Origin: Cydia pomonella
Taxonomy: Eukaryota > Arthropoda > Insecta > Lepidoptera > Tortricidae
Assembly: GCF_033807575.1 (NCBI RefSeq)
Contig: NC_084704.1
Span: 12,175,056-12,239,055 of the forward strand
Direction of reading: 5' to 3'
Length of the DNA stretch: 64,000 nt
Each line of letters opens with the position of its first letter. The stretch's first letter is position 1. Shown here one piece after another: positions 52,003-62,600 of this stretch. A program made the translations under genes and the position numbers. The notes below the pieces were generated by a model. It was not told where the DNA came from, made no database searches, and saw only the letters and a program-made list of their open reading frames with translations.

Positions 52003-52151
52003 GATCAGACGCGACTGTCTGAAACAGGCTGAACGACTCGAGTCCAGGGTCCTTCAGCTCGTCCTTCCACGTGTTGGATTCGGACGGCGAGAGCTCGGAG
52101 TGGTCAAAGAAATACCACAGAGAGCTACCTGCATCGGTTATCTCTAAACAT
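52003..52151 (+). pseudogene. Decayed exon copy 3
   Basis: This copy, 213 bp after copy 2, reads LNDSSPGSFSSSFHVLDSDG then ESSEWSKKYHRELPASVISK. There is a stop near its start (TGA in GACTGTCTGAAAC), and the donor has changed to AACAT|GTCAGT, losing the final exon G. Confidence 0.6.
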
Positions 52152-52444
52152 GTCAGTACTTTAGTTTCGTATCTTCTCTCGTAGCCCTAAATTTCGTGGC
52201 CCCAACGTGGCTCCCGTAACTAGTAGAGATATAGGTATATAAGAACTTGATCTAAATATAATTTCAAATGCATGTGTGTCCTCTGTTATATATAGAAATT
52301 ATCCCCTGTTACCTGATCACATTGTTTAGGAGTGATAGATGTACACACTAACGCACACAAACTTTGTCTGTCTATAAGTACATCTTTCCCTTTATTTCCC
52401 TTAGTTAGGTACTGTAAAGAAGCCAGCCTTGCCAAGGGAGTTAA

Positions 52445-52557
52445 TTTTTTTTATACAACGTGGTGGCAAACAAGTATACGGCCCGCTTGATGATAAGCAG
52501 TTACCGTAGAGATGTTACATGCGCGTTGCCGACCCTAACACCCCACACCCTCGTTGG
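52445..52557 (-). pseudogene. LINE/SINE 3' tail fragment, minus strand
   Basis: On the minus strand it reads GTGTGGGGTGTTAGGGTCGG, CAACGCGCATGTAACATCTC, GGTAACTGCTTATCATCAAG and GGCCGTATACTTGTTTGCC. This is the same 3' tail as at 34250-34390. It ends in an A-run on that strand. Confidence 0.7.
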
Positions 52558-52744
52558 AATCAATAAATAAGGTTAACGTAGTGATCGACATACTAATACC
52601 CAGTTGTTGACACCCTGTTGTAACGTCTATTGGCAGTGACGTAAGTTTAAAGATGACATGTACTCATTTACTGATCGGACACTGACGAGCACTACCTTAC
52701 AACTACCTTACCTCATACCTAGATTTTTAAATGCTCGAAGATCG

Positions 52745-53145
52745 CCTATCTTCTTAAGGCCCAGTAAGTTCGTGTTCTTCTCTCATTCTCACTGAGCTTA
52801 AGCGTGAGCAAGATGTTTTATAATTTTAATTGTTTGTTCATTTAAATAAATAAAAAGTAATCGATATGTTCCCTCAAATGATATATATGATATTGCCGCT
52901 TTTGAGAAGCAATTTTTTTAAATGTTTAGCTGTTGTGCATAATTTGTTACAAATTTTCTAAGTGCATTTTTGACCTATGGTCGTGACTTTTTTCTATCAA
53001 GCGAAAGTCAAAAACTCACGTCAAAAAGGATTCCCTCAAAAAAGCCCCAAGATTGCTAATTGATTAATTTATGACAGCCGTATTAAAATCTAAAAAAGCG
53101 CTCTGACTTTTAGAAAATCCTTTTTCTGGACCTACTGCAGTAAAG
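52745..53145 (+). repeat. Dispersed ~400-bp repeat, copy 1
   Basis: The order of blocks GGCCCAGTAAGTTCGTGTTC, TTAAATAAATAAAAAG, TTAGCTGTTGTGCATAAT, GACCTATGGTCGTGACTTTTT and GCGAAAGTCAAAAACTC matches 54974-55360 in direct orientation, 2.23 kb away. Block spacing is conserved while bases differ widely, so this is an old pair. Non-coding. Confidence 0.7.
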
Positions 53146-53187
53146 CTCGTAGCGTACGCGCAACATTTGGCTCAGAGATAGACAGCA

Positions 53188-53218
53188 GTGGCGGTCACCT
53201 CCAAATAGGTCACTGTGT
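53188..53218 (+). pseudogene. Possible fourth exon remnant
   Basis: AGTGGCGGTCACCTCCAAATAGGTCACTG matches the 3' end of the exon block (GCGGTTACCTCTAAACAGGTTAGT). It is only about 30 bp long and lies ~1 kb beyond copy 3. Confidence 0.35.
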
Positions 53219-53696
53219 CAAGGTCATCAGAGAACTTTTTATTGTCACGGGCACAGATGTTTATGTCGCAGCACTCGTGCCACTAAACTCTGTTTATAAA
53301 ACCCAGATGTTTCTTAGAAGGTAAATATGAAACCGGAGCGATGTTTGTCGCTACCGAGACTGAAGTTAAGAAACATTTTAGTAGGTATTTCGAAATCAAA
53401 AATAGATTAAGAACCAATATCTACTATCAATGAATTCAGTAGATTTGATTTTACATCCCTTCTAACTCGTTAAAATAATAATGTTCGGTCCTTCTCAAAT
53501 GATCTTGAAAGTTACGCCATACCATCAAATCAATTTTTTAAGAAAATTAATCGGGACATAAAACACTCCTGAGCAATGAAAAGGATTATTTTGTGTATCA
53601 ATTTCCGTAGGTATCCGTGGACCTACTATAGATAACGATAGTTTTCTGTATTTTAGAACATTTTTAGACAAGTATCTTTTTTATGTACGTACGAAG
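53219..53696. other. Non-coding spacer
   Basis: AT-rich sequence with no frame or repeat I can support. Confidence 0.4.
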
Positions 53697-53702
53697 TGAT
53701 AA

Positions 53703-54363
53703 CCAGGCCTCGGAGTATTTTTAGCACGGTAAGACTAAAGAGAGCTATGGAGTCTTTGTTAACATTAAAATTAAGTTCATACTCATACTCATCCTCATTA
53801 ATTTAGTTCATAAAATAAATAATAGCTATAAAAAATACACCACCATCTTCATTGACGAGTAACAAATAATATGAAGGTAAACAACCCCATAGAATTAACA
53901 ATCAATATCCATAGAATCAGCAATTTATTCCGAAATTTGCCTTAAATGAATATATTGAAGTAACAAATCATACGTCTTAATATGTTGATACATGACATAT
54001 GATGTCATTAAGTGCATTATCTAAAGCGGCTAGTGACAACGTATAGTTCCTTATCTTAACAGTAATTATAGTATGTAGGTACGTTAAGTACTTAAATAAA
54101 ATATTGGAGCGATGACACTGCAATATGGGTAATATAATAATATTAACATACACACATACATATTATTACTTTTTTATAATATAACATTTAATTAAATATA
54201 TGTAAACAGAATTAATTACATATAAGTAGTCTAAGTATTTATAAAACGATTCGGACGAACTTAATTAATGAGGATGAGTATGAGTATGAATTTAATTTTA
54301 ATGTTAACAAAGACTCCATAGCTCTCCTTAGTCTTACCGTGCTAAAAATACTCCGAGGCCTGG
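53703..54363. mobile_element. TIR element, 661 bp, ~105-bp inverted ends, TGATAA duplication
   Basis: The left arm CCAGGCCTCGGAGTATTTTT through TACTCATCCTCATTAATT (53703-53809) is mirrored almost base for base by 54265-54363. TGATAA flanks both ends (53697-53702 and 54364-54369). The middle ~455 bp is AT-rich without an ORF. A degenerate half-end occurs near 17871. The superfamily is unclear: a 6-bp duplication is unusual for the common insect MITE groups. Confidence 0.85.
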
Positions 54364-54973
54364 TGATAACAATAAAAGAACCAGTCAGTTGCGATGCATA
54401 CTTTTTTAGTCTACACGCGCCCACGAATATAACAAAGACGAGCTTGACACGTACCTAGATAAAACTTTACGTTGAGTAGGGTTGCCAAGTGACCGGAAAA
54501 TCCAAGTTGTCTCCGAACTTGACATCTTTGTCTCGGAAAGAGACTAATCTCGCATTTGAATGCCTAACCTTCATATTCATACAATTTTACATATTTAAAT
54601 TAGTTAATTATTTTAAATCCATTTTTACAAATACTTAAGTTACAAAATGAAGTCGGTTAATAACAGATTAATGACAAACCCTTTAACGGGCAAGCTTCGA
54701 TTTTATATGGCAAAAATGACCACCCCCTAACAATGATTTTAAACTTCATTTCAATATAACAGGGTTCAATTTTCCGTAATTTCTGATACTTGTCTGACCG
54801 TTAAAGGGCTAGGTTATATGTACATTGGATGGAGCTTACACCTGTAACCACCACCACCACCAATAACGCCATAAATTTCCACTAAAACTTGACTCAAGCC
54901 CCAAGCAAGCGAAATGACTCGGACTTGATAAAGCAACCATTGGCAAGTAACCCTCAGTTTGAGATCGTTATTA

Positions 54974-55360
54974 AGGCCTAGTGAGTTTGTGTTCTTTCAC
55001 TCTGACTGATCGTAAGCTTGCGCGAGATGGAAGTGCGTGCCCGGAAGCGCAGATATCATGTTTTTAATTGAATTTTTTGTTCGTTTAAATAAAAAAAACA
55101 GTATTCAATATATTCCTTTAAACATGATTTTGTAGATATTTAGAAGCAGTTTTCATATTTTTAGCTTTTATGCATAATTTCTTACAAATTCTAAAATAGC
55201 ATTTTAGACCTATTTTCGTGATTTTTTTTCTATAGAGCGCAAGTCAAAAACTCGAGAAAGGCCTCAAAATCGCTAATTAAATTTATGGAAGCCGTATTTT
55301 GACCCAAAAAACCGCTACGACCTTTTATAAAATCCGTTTTCTGAAACTACTGCACCTTAA
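54974..55360 (+). repeat. Dispersed ~400-bp repeat, copy 2
   Basis: This is the direct partner of 52745-53145: AAGGCCTAGTGAGTTTGTG, GTTCGTTTAAATAAAAAAAA, TTTTAGCTTTTATGCATAAT, GACCTATTTTCGTGATTTTT and GCGCAAGTCAAAAACTCG. It has an extra GGAAGTGCGTGCCCGGAAGCG segment near 55030. Confidence 0.7.
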
Positions 55361-56268
55361 AGAAGACACGTGGACATATATAGTACCCGAAAGAAACAAT
55401 CATGAACAAAAAGCGTAATTGAGATGGCTAATAAAGATGGTGTGGCACGAGCAAATTGATGCTCACCATTTCGACATTTATTTATATTGGAAAATGGTCG
55501 GTATTTCGCACAGAGTAAGGCTGATTTTGCAAAAATTCACTCGAGCAAATGCGATCTTGTGAAAGTCCCTACGCGTATTTCTTTTCCTCATCGAATAATA
55601 AATAGCTGATACCTAATATTATTTCGATGCCGCTGACGTTTGTTCATAAATCATGCTTTTTCCCCGTCTCGGTTATACCCGCATTAAATATTGCAAACTC
55701 ACCTAAATAATGTATAAAAATATTTATTATTTGCATGGATTTGAAAATTTATTCACCTCGTCGAGATAGGTATATTCTAATCAGGTTGTCTCTCTGTTTG
55801 CCAATTTTGTGTCCTGTACCAAAAGTATCTGCTACAATACATTGTATTATTAGTAATAATTATATTTGACATTTTATACCGCGTATAATTTCACCGAATA
55901 CTTTATCAACAATATTATATTACGAGTATCTAAAATTGTATACCGTTTTTTTAGGCTGGCGTCCGGTTCTTTATCCCATAGCCTAGTACTTAGTCCATCG
56001 CTTTCACCCAATAGCCCAGTTAATTTTATATTTCATCAACTTCCAATAGTCTTTCCATCCTAGCGGTGGCGGGTGCTATCTCTGCGTGCGTCCCAACCCA
56101 CGGGCAACGACAGCATCCGCGCTCAGTGTACCTCATCATGTCATTAAAGCTCAGTGTATCTCATTAAAGTGTCAATAATGTCAAAACACATGTTGGCTTA
56201 GGTTTCTCCCACGCCTCCCAAAGGTCTGGAATACCATTGTTCCGTAATAGGAAAGAAATATAAATAAT
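55361..56268. other. Non-coding spacer
   Basis: Frames are short and motif-free. A CTCAGTGTACCTCAT / CTCAGTGTATCTCATTAAAGTG direct pair lies at 56120-56170. No gene. Confidence 0.4.
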
Positions 56269-56716
56269 AGTACCTGGGCGACCGAGCTTTGCTCGGTTAT
56301 AACTATTTATTGTAATATGGTGGTCAATAGGTGATAATCTTAACTACATTTTTTTACTAAATTAAACTTGTCTATATATAAACTTGAACATGTAAAAAAA
56401 AAAACAAAAGTTAGTCACCGGGCGAGATTCGAACCCGTAACACTCGTTTAGCAGTCCGCGTCTTAACCCGCTGGACCAGACGGACAGTGGCCGGCAACAC
56501 GAAATTAGCGACCATATTCTGCGTCGAAAGAAAAACGCATGAAAACTCGAAAACACGCGTTTTCCCAAACATAAGACTAATCTAGATAGATTGTATACCC
56601 CCAAAAACCCCCATATACCAAATTTCAGCGAAATCGTTAGAGCCGTTTCCGGGATCACAGAAATATATATATTTATATAATATATATACAAGAATTGCTC
56701 GTTTAAAGGTATAAGA
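56269..56716 (-). mobile_element. Helitron-like non-autonomous element, copy 3 (minus strand)
   Basis: This is the reverse-complement copy of the family at 33409 and 35711, with the same two ends and the ACCGAGCAAAGCTCGGT hairpin. It is the shortest and simplest copy, without nested insertion. The 109-codon minus-strand frame at 56362-56691 is the shared repeat translation. Confidence 0.72.
56414..56485 (-). ncRNA. tRNA-Ser(GCT)-like core in repeat, copy 3
   Basis: Minus-strand copy of the 72-nt core with CTGCTAA loop and GGTTCGAATCTCGCCCGG. The acceptor stem is equally poor, so it is a repeat component and not a working tRNA. Confidence 0.65.
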
Positions 56717-57406
56717 CATACTTGTACAAAATATGTTTAATGGCTAAAGGGTAAAACAATAATCGCTATAGCTATCCTTAAAAGATACTCTCCCACAAAA
56801 CAATTATTCATCTTTGTGTGAATTTAAGGAGAAAAGGTCTTTCAACCATATTGTAGAACAAAACAAACAATCCAATTATGCCAAAACAACTCTAATAACG
56901 GCGAGCTCATTCGGATCGTTCGACGCTGAATTTTACAGTTGTAATAAAATAAAGGATCGATTACGGCGTCGTAAATGAGAGTTCCGCTTTGTCGCCAACA
57001 TTGTTTCAGCGTACTTACAATGTTACCATAGATTTAAAATCTGTACAGACAGCGCATGTACTGCGTTTTCCTGTGTTCCCCTGAAAATACCTGGGCGCGC
57101 GCGTCCGCTCAATCAGGCTTAATTTTAAGTGTTTATGTTGGTAAATATTAATTTATATTAAAATGGACAGTTTAAGATATCGATAGAAGCCCCGTTATTA
57201 TGTGTAAAGGACCTTATTGATATAATGTTAAGTCGTGTTCTTACCTATATTAATGCTTACTTTAACTTTGGATGTGACACTGCCATGCTCTGTATTTTAT
57301 ACATAAAGTTCTTTTCATCACACTTGCTCGAAAAAGATCTTATTTCATGCAGGTGTACTGAAGGACAAAGGCCTATTTTGTTCCCGCGGGAGTTATGGAT
57401 TGTGAA
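56717..57406. other. Non-coding spacer
   Basis: AT-rich, with a CCTGGGCGCGCGCGTCCGC patch at 57091. The 64-codon frame at 57225-57419 runs into the palindrome described next and has no motif. Confidence 0.4.
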
Positions 57407-57444
57407 AAAAAAGCTATAACTCCCTAGGGAGTTCTAGCTTTTTT
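57407..57444. repeat. 38-bp near-perfect palindrome
   Basis: AAAAAAGCTATAACTCCC and GGGAGTTCTAGCTTTTTT face each other around TA, with a single mismatch. A further GGGAGTTATGG lies 20 bp upstream (57388). It resembles a bacterial intrinsic terminator by shape, but in this eukaryotic setting that label would be wrong. Confidence 0.8.
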
Positions 57445-58103
57445 ATTTTAATTATGTCATTTATTCATACAAAACAAGTAGCATAAATGAGTTTATTTTT
57501 AAAATACTGACGTTTATAATTTAATAATTTTGTTTATGTTTAAAATTATTTAATTATGTAATTTAACAGCCGTTTAATTTTTTTTTACATAATTTTCAGT
57601 CGTGGCTGAATGCGGAATAGGTCTGTGCCTTCGATGCCTAACCAATCAAGAAATTACAAAATGGCGGACGAATGTTTGATATATCACCGTATTTAAGAAT
57701 TATTTCGCTTAAAATTATTATTTTTCTTGCCAAGTGTGATGAAAAACATTGTGTGTAACTTTGGGGGTAAGAATATTGCAAACTCGGGTCTGTAATTCTC
57801 GTATCCAAAATTTCACTTACCCCCCTCGTTGCACCATGTACTATTAACGCGCAATATTGGTGAAAGTGCGATTCATTCGCTAGAAGTCTACAAACACAGA
57901 CGAAGTCCTGTCTTAATTATATTCACAACAACGGTATTACAGATCGTTGATCTTTTTCGACCCTTCCGATGCTTAGGTGATATACTTATACAACTGGTTC
58001 AATGTTACAAAGTAACGAAGTTAGGCCAAAGGTTTCCCTTAACGCTTCGCACTTTGCCTTAATCTCCTACGTGTCCATTATTTATCTTAACTTTATTGCA
58101 TTA
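57445..58103. other. Non-coding spacer
   Basis: It contains one AAAATGGCGGACGAA word at 57658. The 77-codon frame at 57829-58062 has no motif. Confidence 0.4.
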
Positions 58104-59250
58104 ATGTAAAGTTAATCCCACCAAAAACATGTAAAATGTTGCCAAGTCGAAACCACAAGGCTTGCACTGTCAAAAAGTTATCAGATCTCATGTAGAGCCA
58201 AGCTTCTAACTCTACAAGCCCTTACTTCACAAACTCTACACCTTAGTCAAAATATGTGGCTAGGTCATTTCATTACTACAAGAACTATTATTGTAATATA
58301 ACAGAAAAGTAATGAACAGTGAATACATTTTTCACGTAACTCCCGTGTGATGGTAGCGAAATGAGATCTGTACCCCTAGTGTAACTTTGATCGACATCAT
58401 AACGTGACGAACGCGTTTGCGTTAAGTCTCATTTTGTATAGGATTTTGAGGTTCCAAAACGTCCCGCTTGGCGCGCTCTTCCTAAATCCAATACAAAATG
58501 AGACTAAACGCAAACGCGTACGTCAAGTTTCAAAATCGAATTTAGTTACACTAGGGGTACCGATAACTTTTTGAAAGTGCGAGCCTTTATGGTTTCGACT
58601 TGGCAACATTTTACATGAAAATGTTTTTTGTGGGATTTCACTTCTCTATGTAAGTTGCTTATGATAATCTTCCAGCCTCTAATTTAAAGGGTAGGGGTGG
58701 TTTACTAAAAATCCTGAAATATTTATTATATTATTTATAGCAAGGAGTCCATATATCAATTTTCAGGCTTCTAGCATCAAAATTTGCGGAGTCCTCATAC
58801 AAATTTGGGGGGTCCGCGGTTGGGGGGTAAAAGTTTTAAGTTCTAGAATTTTTTTGTTGTTTGTATACTAATATTAACTTACATACCAAATTTCAGCTTT
58901 CTGGGTCTTCAGGAAATACCTTAAGAGTTTTGATGATCATCAGTGAATGAGTGGGTGAGCCAATGACGAAATCGTTTTTTAGATATCAATAAAATCTAAA
59001 GTATAAGAACTTTGCAATTAAAACTTTTTAAGTTTAATAGGTCCACTATTGACATGTTGGAATCTTGTTTATCTGGGACAACCAACCCCAAGTTATGAGG
59101 GTTCAAAAAAACGACGATGAGCTTCGAGAAAAGATATGTAGTCACTTGACTCGTCTTGGCGGGGGCACTACCATGCCTCCAGATATCTGTGAAGACCACT
59201 CGTTAATCATTTACCTGCTATTACAAGTACGGCTACCACCAGTTTGACAC
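58104..59250 (+). repeat. Longest copy of the AAATGTTGCCAAG family, with nested MITE
   Basis: The left part (58112-58165, ATGTTGCCAAGTCGAAACC ... AAAAAGTTATC) is mirrored at 58562-58640 (GATAACTTTTTGAAAGTG ... GGTTTCGACTTGGCAACAT), making a foldback of ~70-bp arms. A MITE (58370-58560) is inserted just before the right arm. Beyond it the element continues with the blocks shared with 41990-42560. Non-coding. Confidence 0.7.
58370..58560. mobile_element. MITE, GTACCCCTAGTGTAA ends (copy 2)
   Basis: It has the same terminal repeats and length (191 bp) as 30561-30751, in the opposite internal orientation (GCGTTTGCGTTAAGTCTC first). It is nested in the foldback repeat. TA at both flanks is consistent with a TA target. 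Confidence 0.88.
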
Positions 59251-59333
59251 TGATATTTTATATTCACTAGCTTGTGCGTAACTTACTTTCTATGAATATT
59301 GCTCATACTCGCATATTAGTGTAGTGTATTTTA

Positions 59334-59892
59334 GGGTTCCGTAGCCAAATGGCAAAAAACGGAACCCTTATAGATTCGTCATGTCCGTCTGTCTGTCCGA
59401 TTATGTCACAGCCACTTTTTTCCGAAACTATGTGATGATGATGTATTCTATGAACCGCATTAAGATTTTCACACAAAAATAGAAAAAAAAAAAACAATAA
59501 ATTTTGGGGGTTCCCCATACTTAGAACTGAAACTCAAAAAATCTTTTTTCATCAAACCCATACGTGTGGGGTATCTGTGGATAGGTCTTCAAAAATGATA
59601 TTGAGGTTTCTAATATCATTTTATTCTAAACTGAATAGTTTGCGCGAGAGACACTTCCAAAGTGGTAAAATGTGTGTGTCCCCCCCCTGTGACTTCTAAA
59701 ATAAAAGAATGATAAACCTAAAAAAAATATATGATGTACATTACCATGCAAACTTCCACCGAAAATTGGTTTGAACGAGACCTAGTAAGTAGTTTTTTTA
59801 ATACGTCATAAATGGTACAGAACCCTTCATGGGCGAGTGAAACAGAATGAAAAATCTAAAAGAAATATCGACTCGCACTTGGCCGCTTTTTT
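59334..59892 (+). repeat. GGGTTCCG-family repeat, second subfamily
   Basis: It starts GGGTTCCGTAGCCAAATGGC and ends GACTCGCACTTGGCCG before CTTTTTTAAG. The interior differs from the B-type copies: GATTATGTCACAGCCACTTTTTTCC, GAACCGCATTAAGATTTTCAC, GAAACTCAAAAAATC, and CTTCATGGGCGAG near the end. TTTTA on the left and TTTTTTA on the right repeat the T-rich target pattern seen at 27815-28510. Confidence 0.8.
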
Positions 59893-60320
59893 AAGTAACT
59901 TTTAAGTAAGTAAGTAAGTTTTTAGTCCTTTTTCCTACTCCTCTACTGTTATCTGTCATTTATGCATTCATTAACACGAATATAAGAACATACATAAAAG
60001 ATTTCAAGAAAAGTCTATATTGTCTATTCCTCATAAAAGCTCTTGTGCTTTTATAAGCTATAATGTTACTGCGATTAATGGCTACCAACCTAACAAAACC
60101 AAAACGAATACAGTTTTAAACTAAGTGCATTGATGCCAACTTACAAAATATTCATTTGGTTGCATTGTAAAAATAATTACTTCATAAGTCAGAAACACGC
60201 ATGTGACACCCGTAATATAGCAACACCCATAGACTACGAAGACCGCTTAGCGTTGCTTGTTAGTCTGCGTAGGCTATGGTGGCCAAAATTGAGAAAAAAC
60301 TGTCCAAAAAATTAATTTAG
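59893..60320. other. Non-coding spacer
   Basis: AT-rich; frames are short. The last bases (AAATTAATTTAG) could be the polypyrimidine-poor, U-rich acceptor of the next candidate exon. Confidence 0.4.
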
Positions 60321-60409
60321 CAAGTAGCAAGTACCAGGGCCTCATGAGTTACGAGGAGGTGTCGCCGACCGGCCGGCCGCGGCCCGGGGCGGGCCGGGCG
60401 CGTAACAAG
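60321..60409 (+). CDS. Candidate small GC-rich exon (…KYQGLMSYEEVSP…)
   Basis: Between TTTAG (60316-60320) and AACAAG|GTATGC (donor GT at 60410), an open frame reads SSKYQGLMSYEEVSPTGR then PRPGAGRARNK. It may equally start at the ATG at 60344, giving a 22-codon first exon, or at the TACCAG at 60336. GC content jumps to a run of GGCCGGCCGCGGCCCGGGGC in otherwise AT-rich sequence, third positions are almost all G/C after the ATG, and the donor is good and in phase 0. The segment is short, so chance is not excluded. No protein family is recognised. Same strand as the 51.5 kb exon candidate. Confidence 0.4.
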
Positions 60410-60509
60410 GTATGCTCGCGCGTTTTGGCTATATACTTTTGCTGTAATTTGTTTACATAAATTAAGATTTATTTCATTTATTTTTGTTGACTCGTAGGAA
60501 AAATATTGT

Positions 60510-60645
60510 ATGCAACGTTGTATAAGTAGGTCAAAAAATTCTCGTGGCGTATTCCTTTACAATGTTCGCCTACGCCTTCGGCTCCGGCTCACATTGTAAC
60601 TCACGCCACTCGCCTTTTTTGACCCTTCTTATACAACTGTAGCAT
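60510..60645. mobile_element. MITE with GTTGTATAAG..GGGTCAAAAAA ends
   Basis: GCAACGTTGTATAAGTAGG and TCAAAAAATTCTCGTGGCG at the left pair with CGCCACTCGCC, TTTTTTGACCCTTC and TTATACAACTGTAGC at the right. An inner stem, ACAATGTTCGCC / GGCTCACATTGT, contains CTTCGGCTCCGGC. About 136 bp. Confidence 0.75.
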
Positions 60646-62321
60646 AAAATACTATAGCAGAACTCCGCTTAAACATGATAATTACTGTCTTGAGGGATTA
60701 TTATTCAGTCCTATTTTAATAAGAACCTTTTTAATTTGGTTATCAATATAATGTCAGAATTTCAGTTCAATTTTGTTTTACATATTTACAGAGTGGAAGA
60801 AAGAACCGCGATAATGAATTCCATAAATTATGAATGCGATCCTTTAGATGAACTGAGGATATGGCGTTAAAAAGCTGTTTATAGATTTTTTTCGTATAGC
60901 TCGGTTATCGACACGCTCCAAAAATTGCCAATATTTTATTATTACCCTAAACGCCGACGTCCAAATTCCATTGGTATGATTCCCGTTCGAATCGCTGTGA
61001 GCTGCGATTTCGTTTCCAGGCATGTACTTGGTAAAGGATGACTTAATTATATGTCATGAAACTGACATTATTTATTCAATGGTGAATGCTTAGATATAAG
61101 ATCGTGTCATTGACGAAGACGCGTGCCTTGACTCGATTTGTCATGTTATTAAAGGTTAGATTGTTAGATTTGACTAATCTGCGCGTCATCATGAATGACA
61201 CGAACACATTTTGTTTAACAGAGTGCAGAGGTTTGCCATCCGGATTTAAATATGTTCCGATCCACGTAGCATAGGCCTATCGGGCTACACAGTTCGGTAG
61301 TTCCGCTCGACCCCAATGCTGATGAGCAGATATCCCTTCATTAATGCTAGGTTTACACCAGATGAGTATGTCTGATTAATATTATAACGCCATTAAACTA
61401 TAATGCAAGGTGCACCATACTCTAAAACTGGTGTTAATAATATTTAGTGTTTAATATGTGCTACCTCCCTCCTTGTCGATCACATCAATAGTTTTCACAG
61501 TCGATGTCATATTACTTACTTAGCTTAAATTTTGCCGCACTTTGTCTGGTGTGATTATTACACATTTGGCATTTAGGTAGGTACTTGGCCACATTTACAA
61601 ATCATAATCAGCAATTCACACACTAGTAACATGTCTTTTGTAATTAATAACATTTGATGAGCCAATTCAGACTACTATACTTGGGACAAAGTACATATAT
61701 CAATATGATGGCAGTAAATAGATACTTGTATTAAGTTTAGCACCTCTTGCCATCTGACGCTTGCTTGCCCTAGCAGTTACACTGCTAATAAACACTACTT
61801 AAGTTAAGGTATTAGCTGTTTACCTACGAGTAGCATTAGTGATTGTGCTTAGTACTAAAAGTAGGCATTAAGCTCATGTAAACGCACCAAATGGTGGTTT
61901 AGGAGAATGCGACCCGTGAATAATGTACAGAGATTGTACCGAAGTACGAGTAAGCCGTCTAAGATTAAATGTAATGCTTTTCTCAAAAATGGAGATCCCT
62001 TTGACATATAAATAACATATGTCGTAGGATGTCCTGAATACACAGAACCCGACAGTGCGTTGTCCGTTGTTGTTTGGGATTGAATTTAGGTACCATTTTG
62101 GAAAAGGAAATATGTAAGTAAACTATAAGAATAACAGGTAAATACAGTTTTATTAATCTTAAGGTTAGGGGCAGCGATTTTCTGTCAGTGAATCTTTATT
62201 TTAATGTCATTTAAGATTAAGAATTAATGAAACTTTAAGGTACAATAAAATTGACAAGTGGCGATATATGTTAATACAGTTACGTCACTTCTCTAATTCA
62301 GATAAATCTTACAGCACTTAC
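60646..62321. other. 1.7 kb AT-rich, no gene
   Basis: Frames of about 60 codons (61086-61274 +, 61855-62043 -) lack motifs. A faint inverted pair, TTTACACCAGATGAG / TAAAACTGGTGTTAATA, lies at 61368-61440. No gene is supported. Confidence 0.4.
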
Positions 62322-62600
62322 AGGGTGTAACAAAAATAGTGGGGATCCATTTAGGGGCATATTCAGTATCGTGCTTTGATTAGGAAAAAGTAAAAGAAAA
62401 CATTTTTTTACGCAAAACAAGATCTATGGGGCAGGTTGACAAGGCAGACCCTTCATACAAAGGCCAAAAAATTTTTCGCGTCTAAAATTATTAAATAATT
62501 AAAATTAAATACCTATTATTTTTGTTAGATCTTGTATATTAGGTACCATTATTTGACAAGCCTGTTGAGCTGCAAAGCCTAACTAGAAACAGACATACAT
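62322..62600 (+). repeat. ACAGGGTGTAACAAAAATAG repeat fragment
   Basis: ACAGGGTGTAACAAAAATAG, TGGGGATCCATTTAGGGGC and GGTTGACAAGGCAGACCC form a block I recognise as a common lepidopteran dispersed repeat, possibly the end of a larger transposon. Boundaries are unclear; the ACAGGGTG word recurs at 24829. Confidence 0.45.

Noticed and set aside
57407..57444. Bacterial intrinsic terminator
   Set aside because: The surrounding sequence is eukaryotic with no upstream operon; it is a palindrome of unknown origin.
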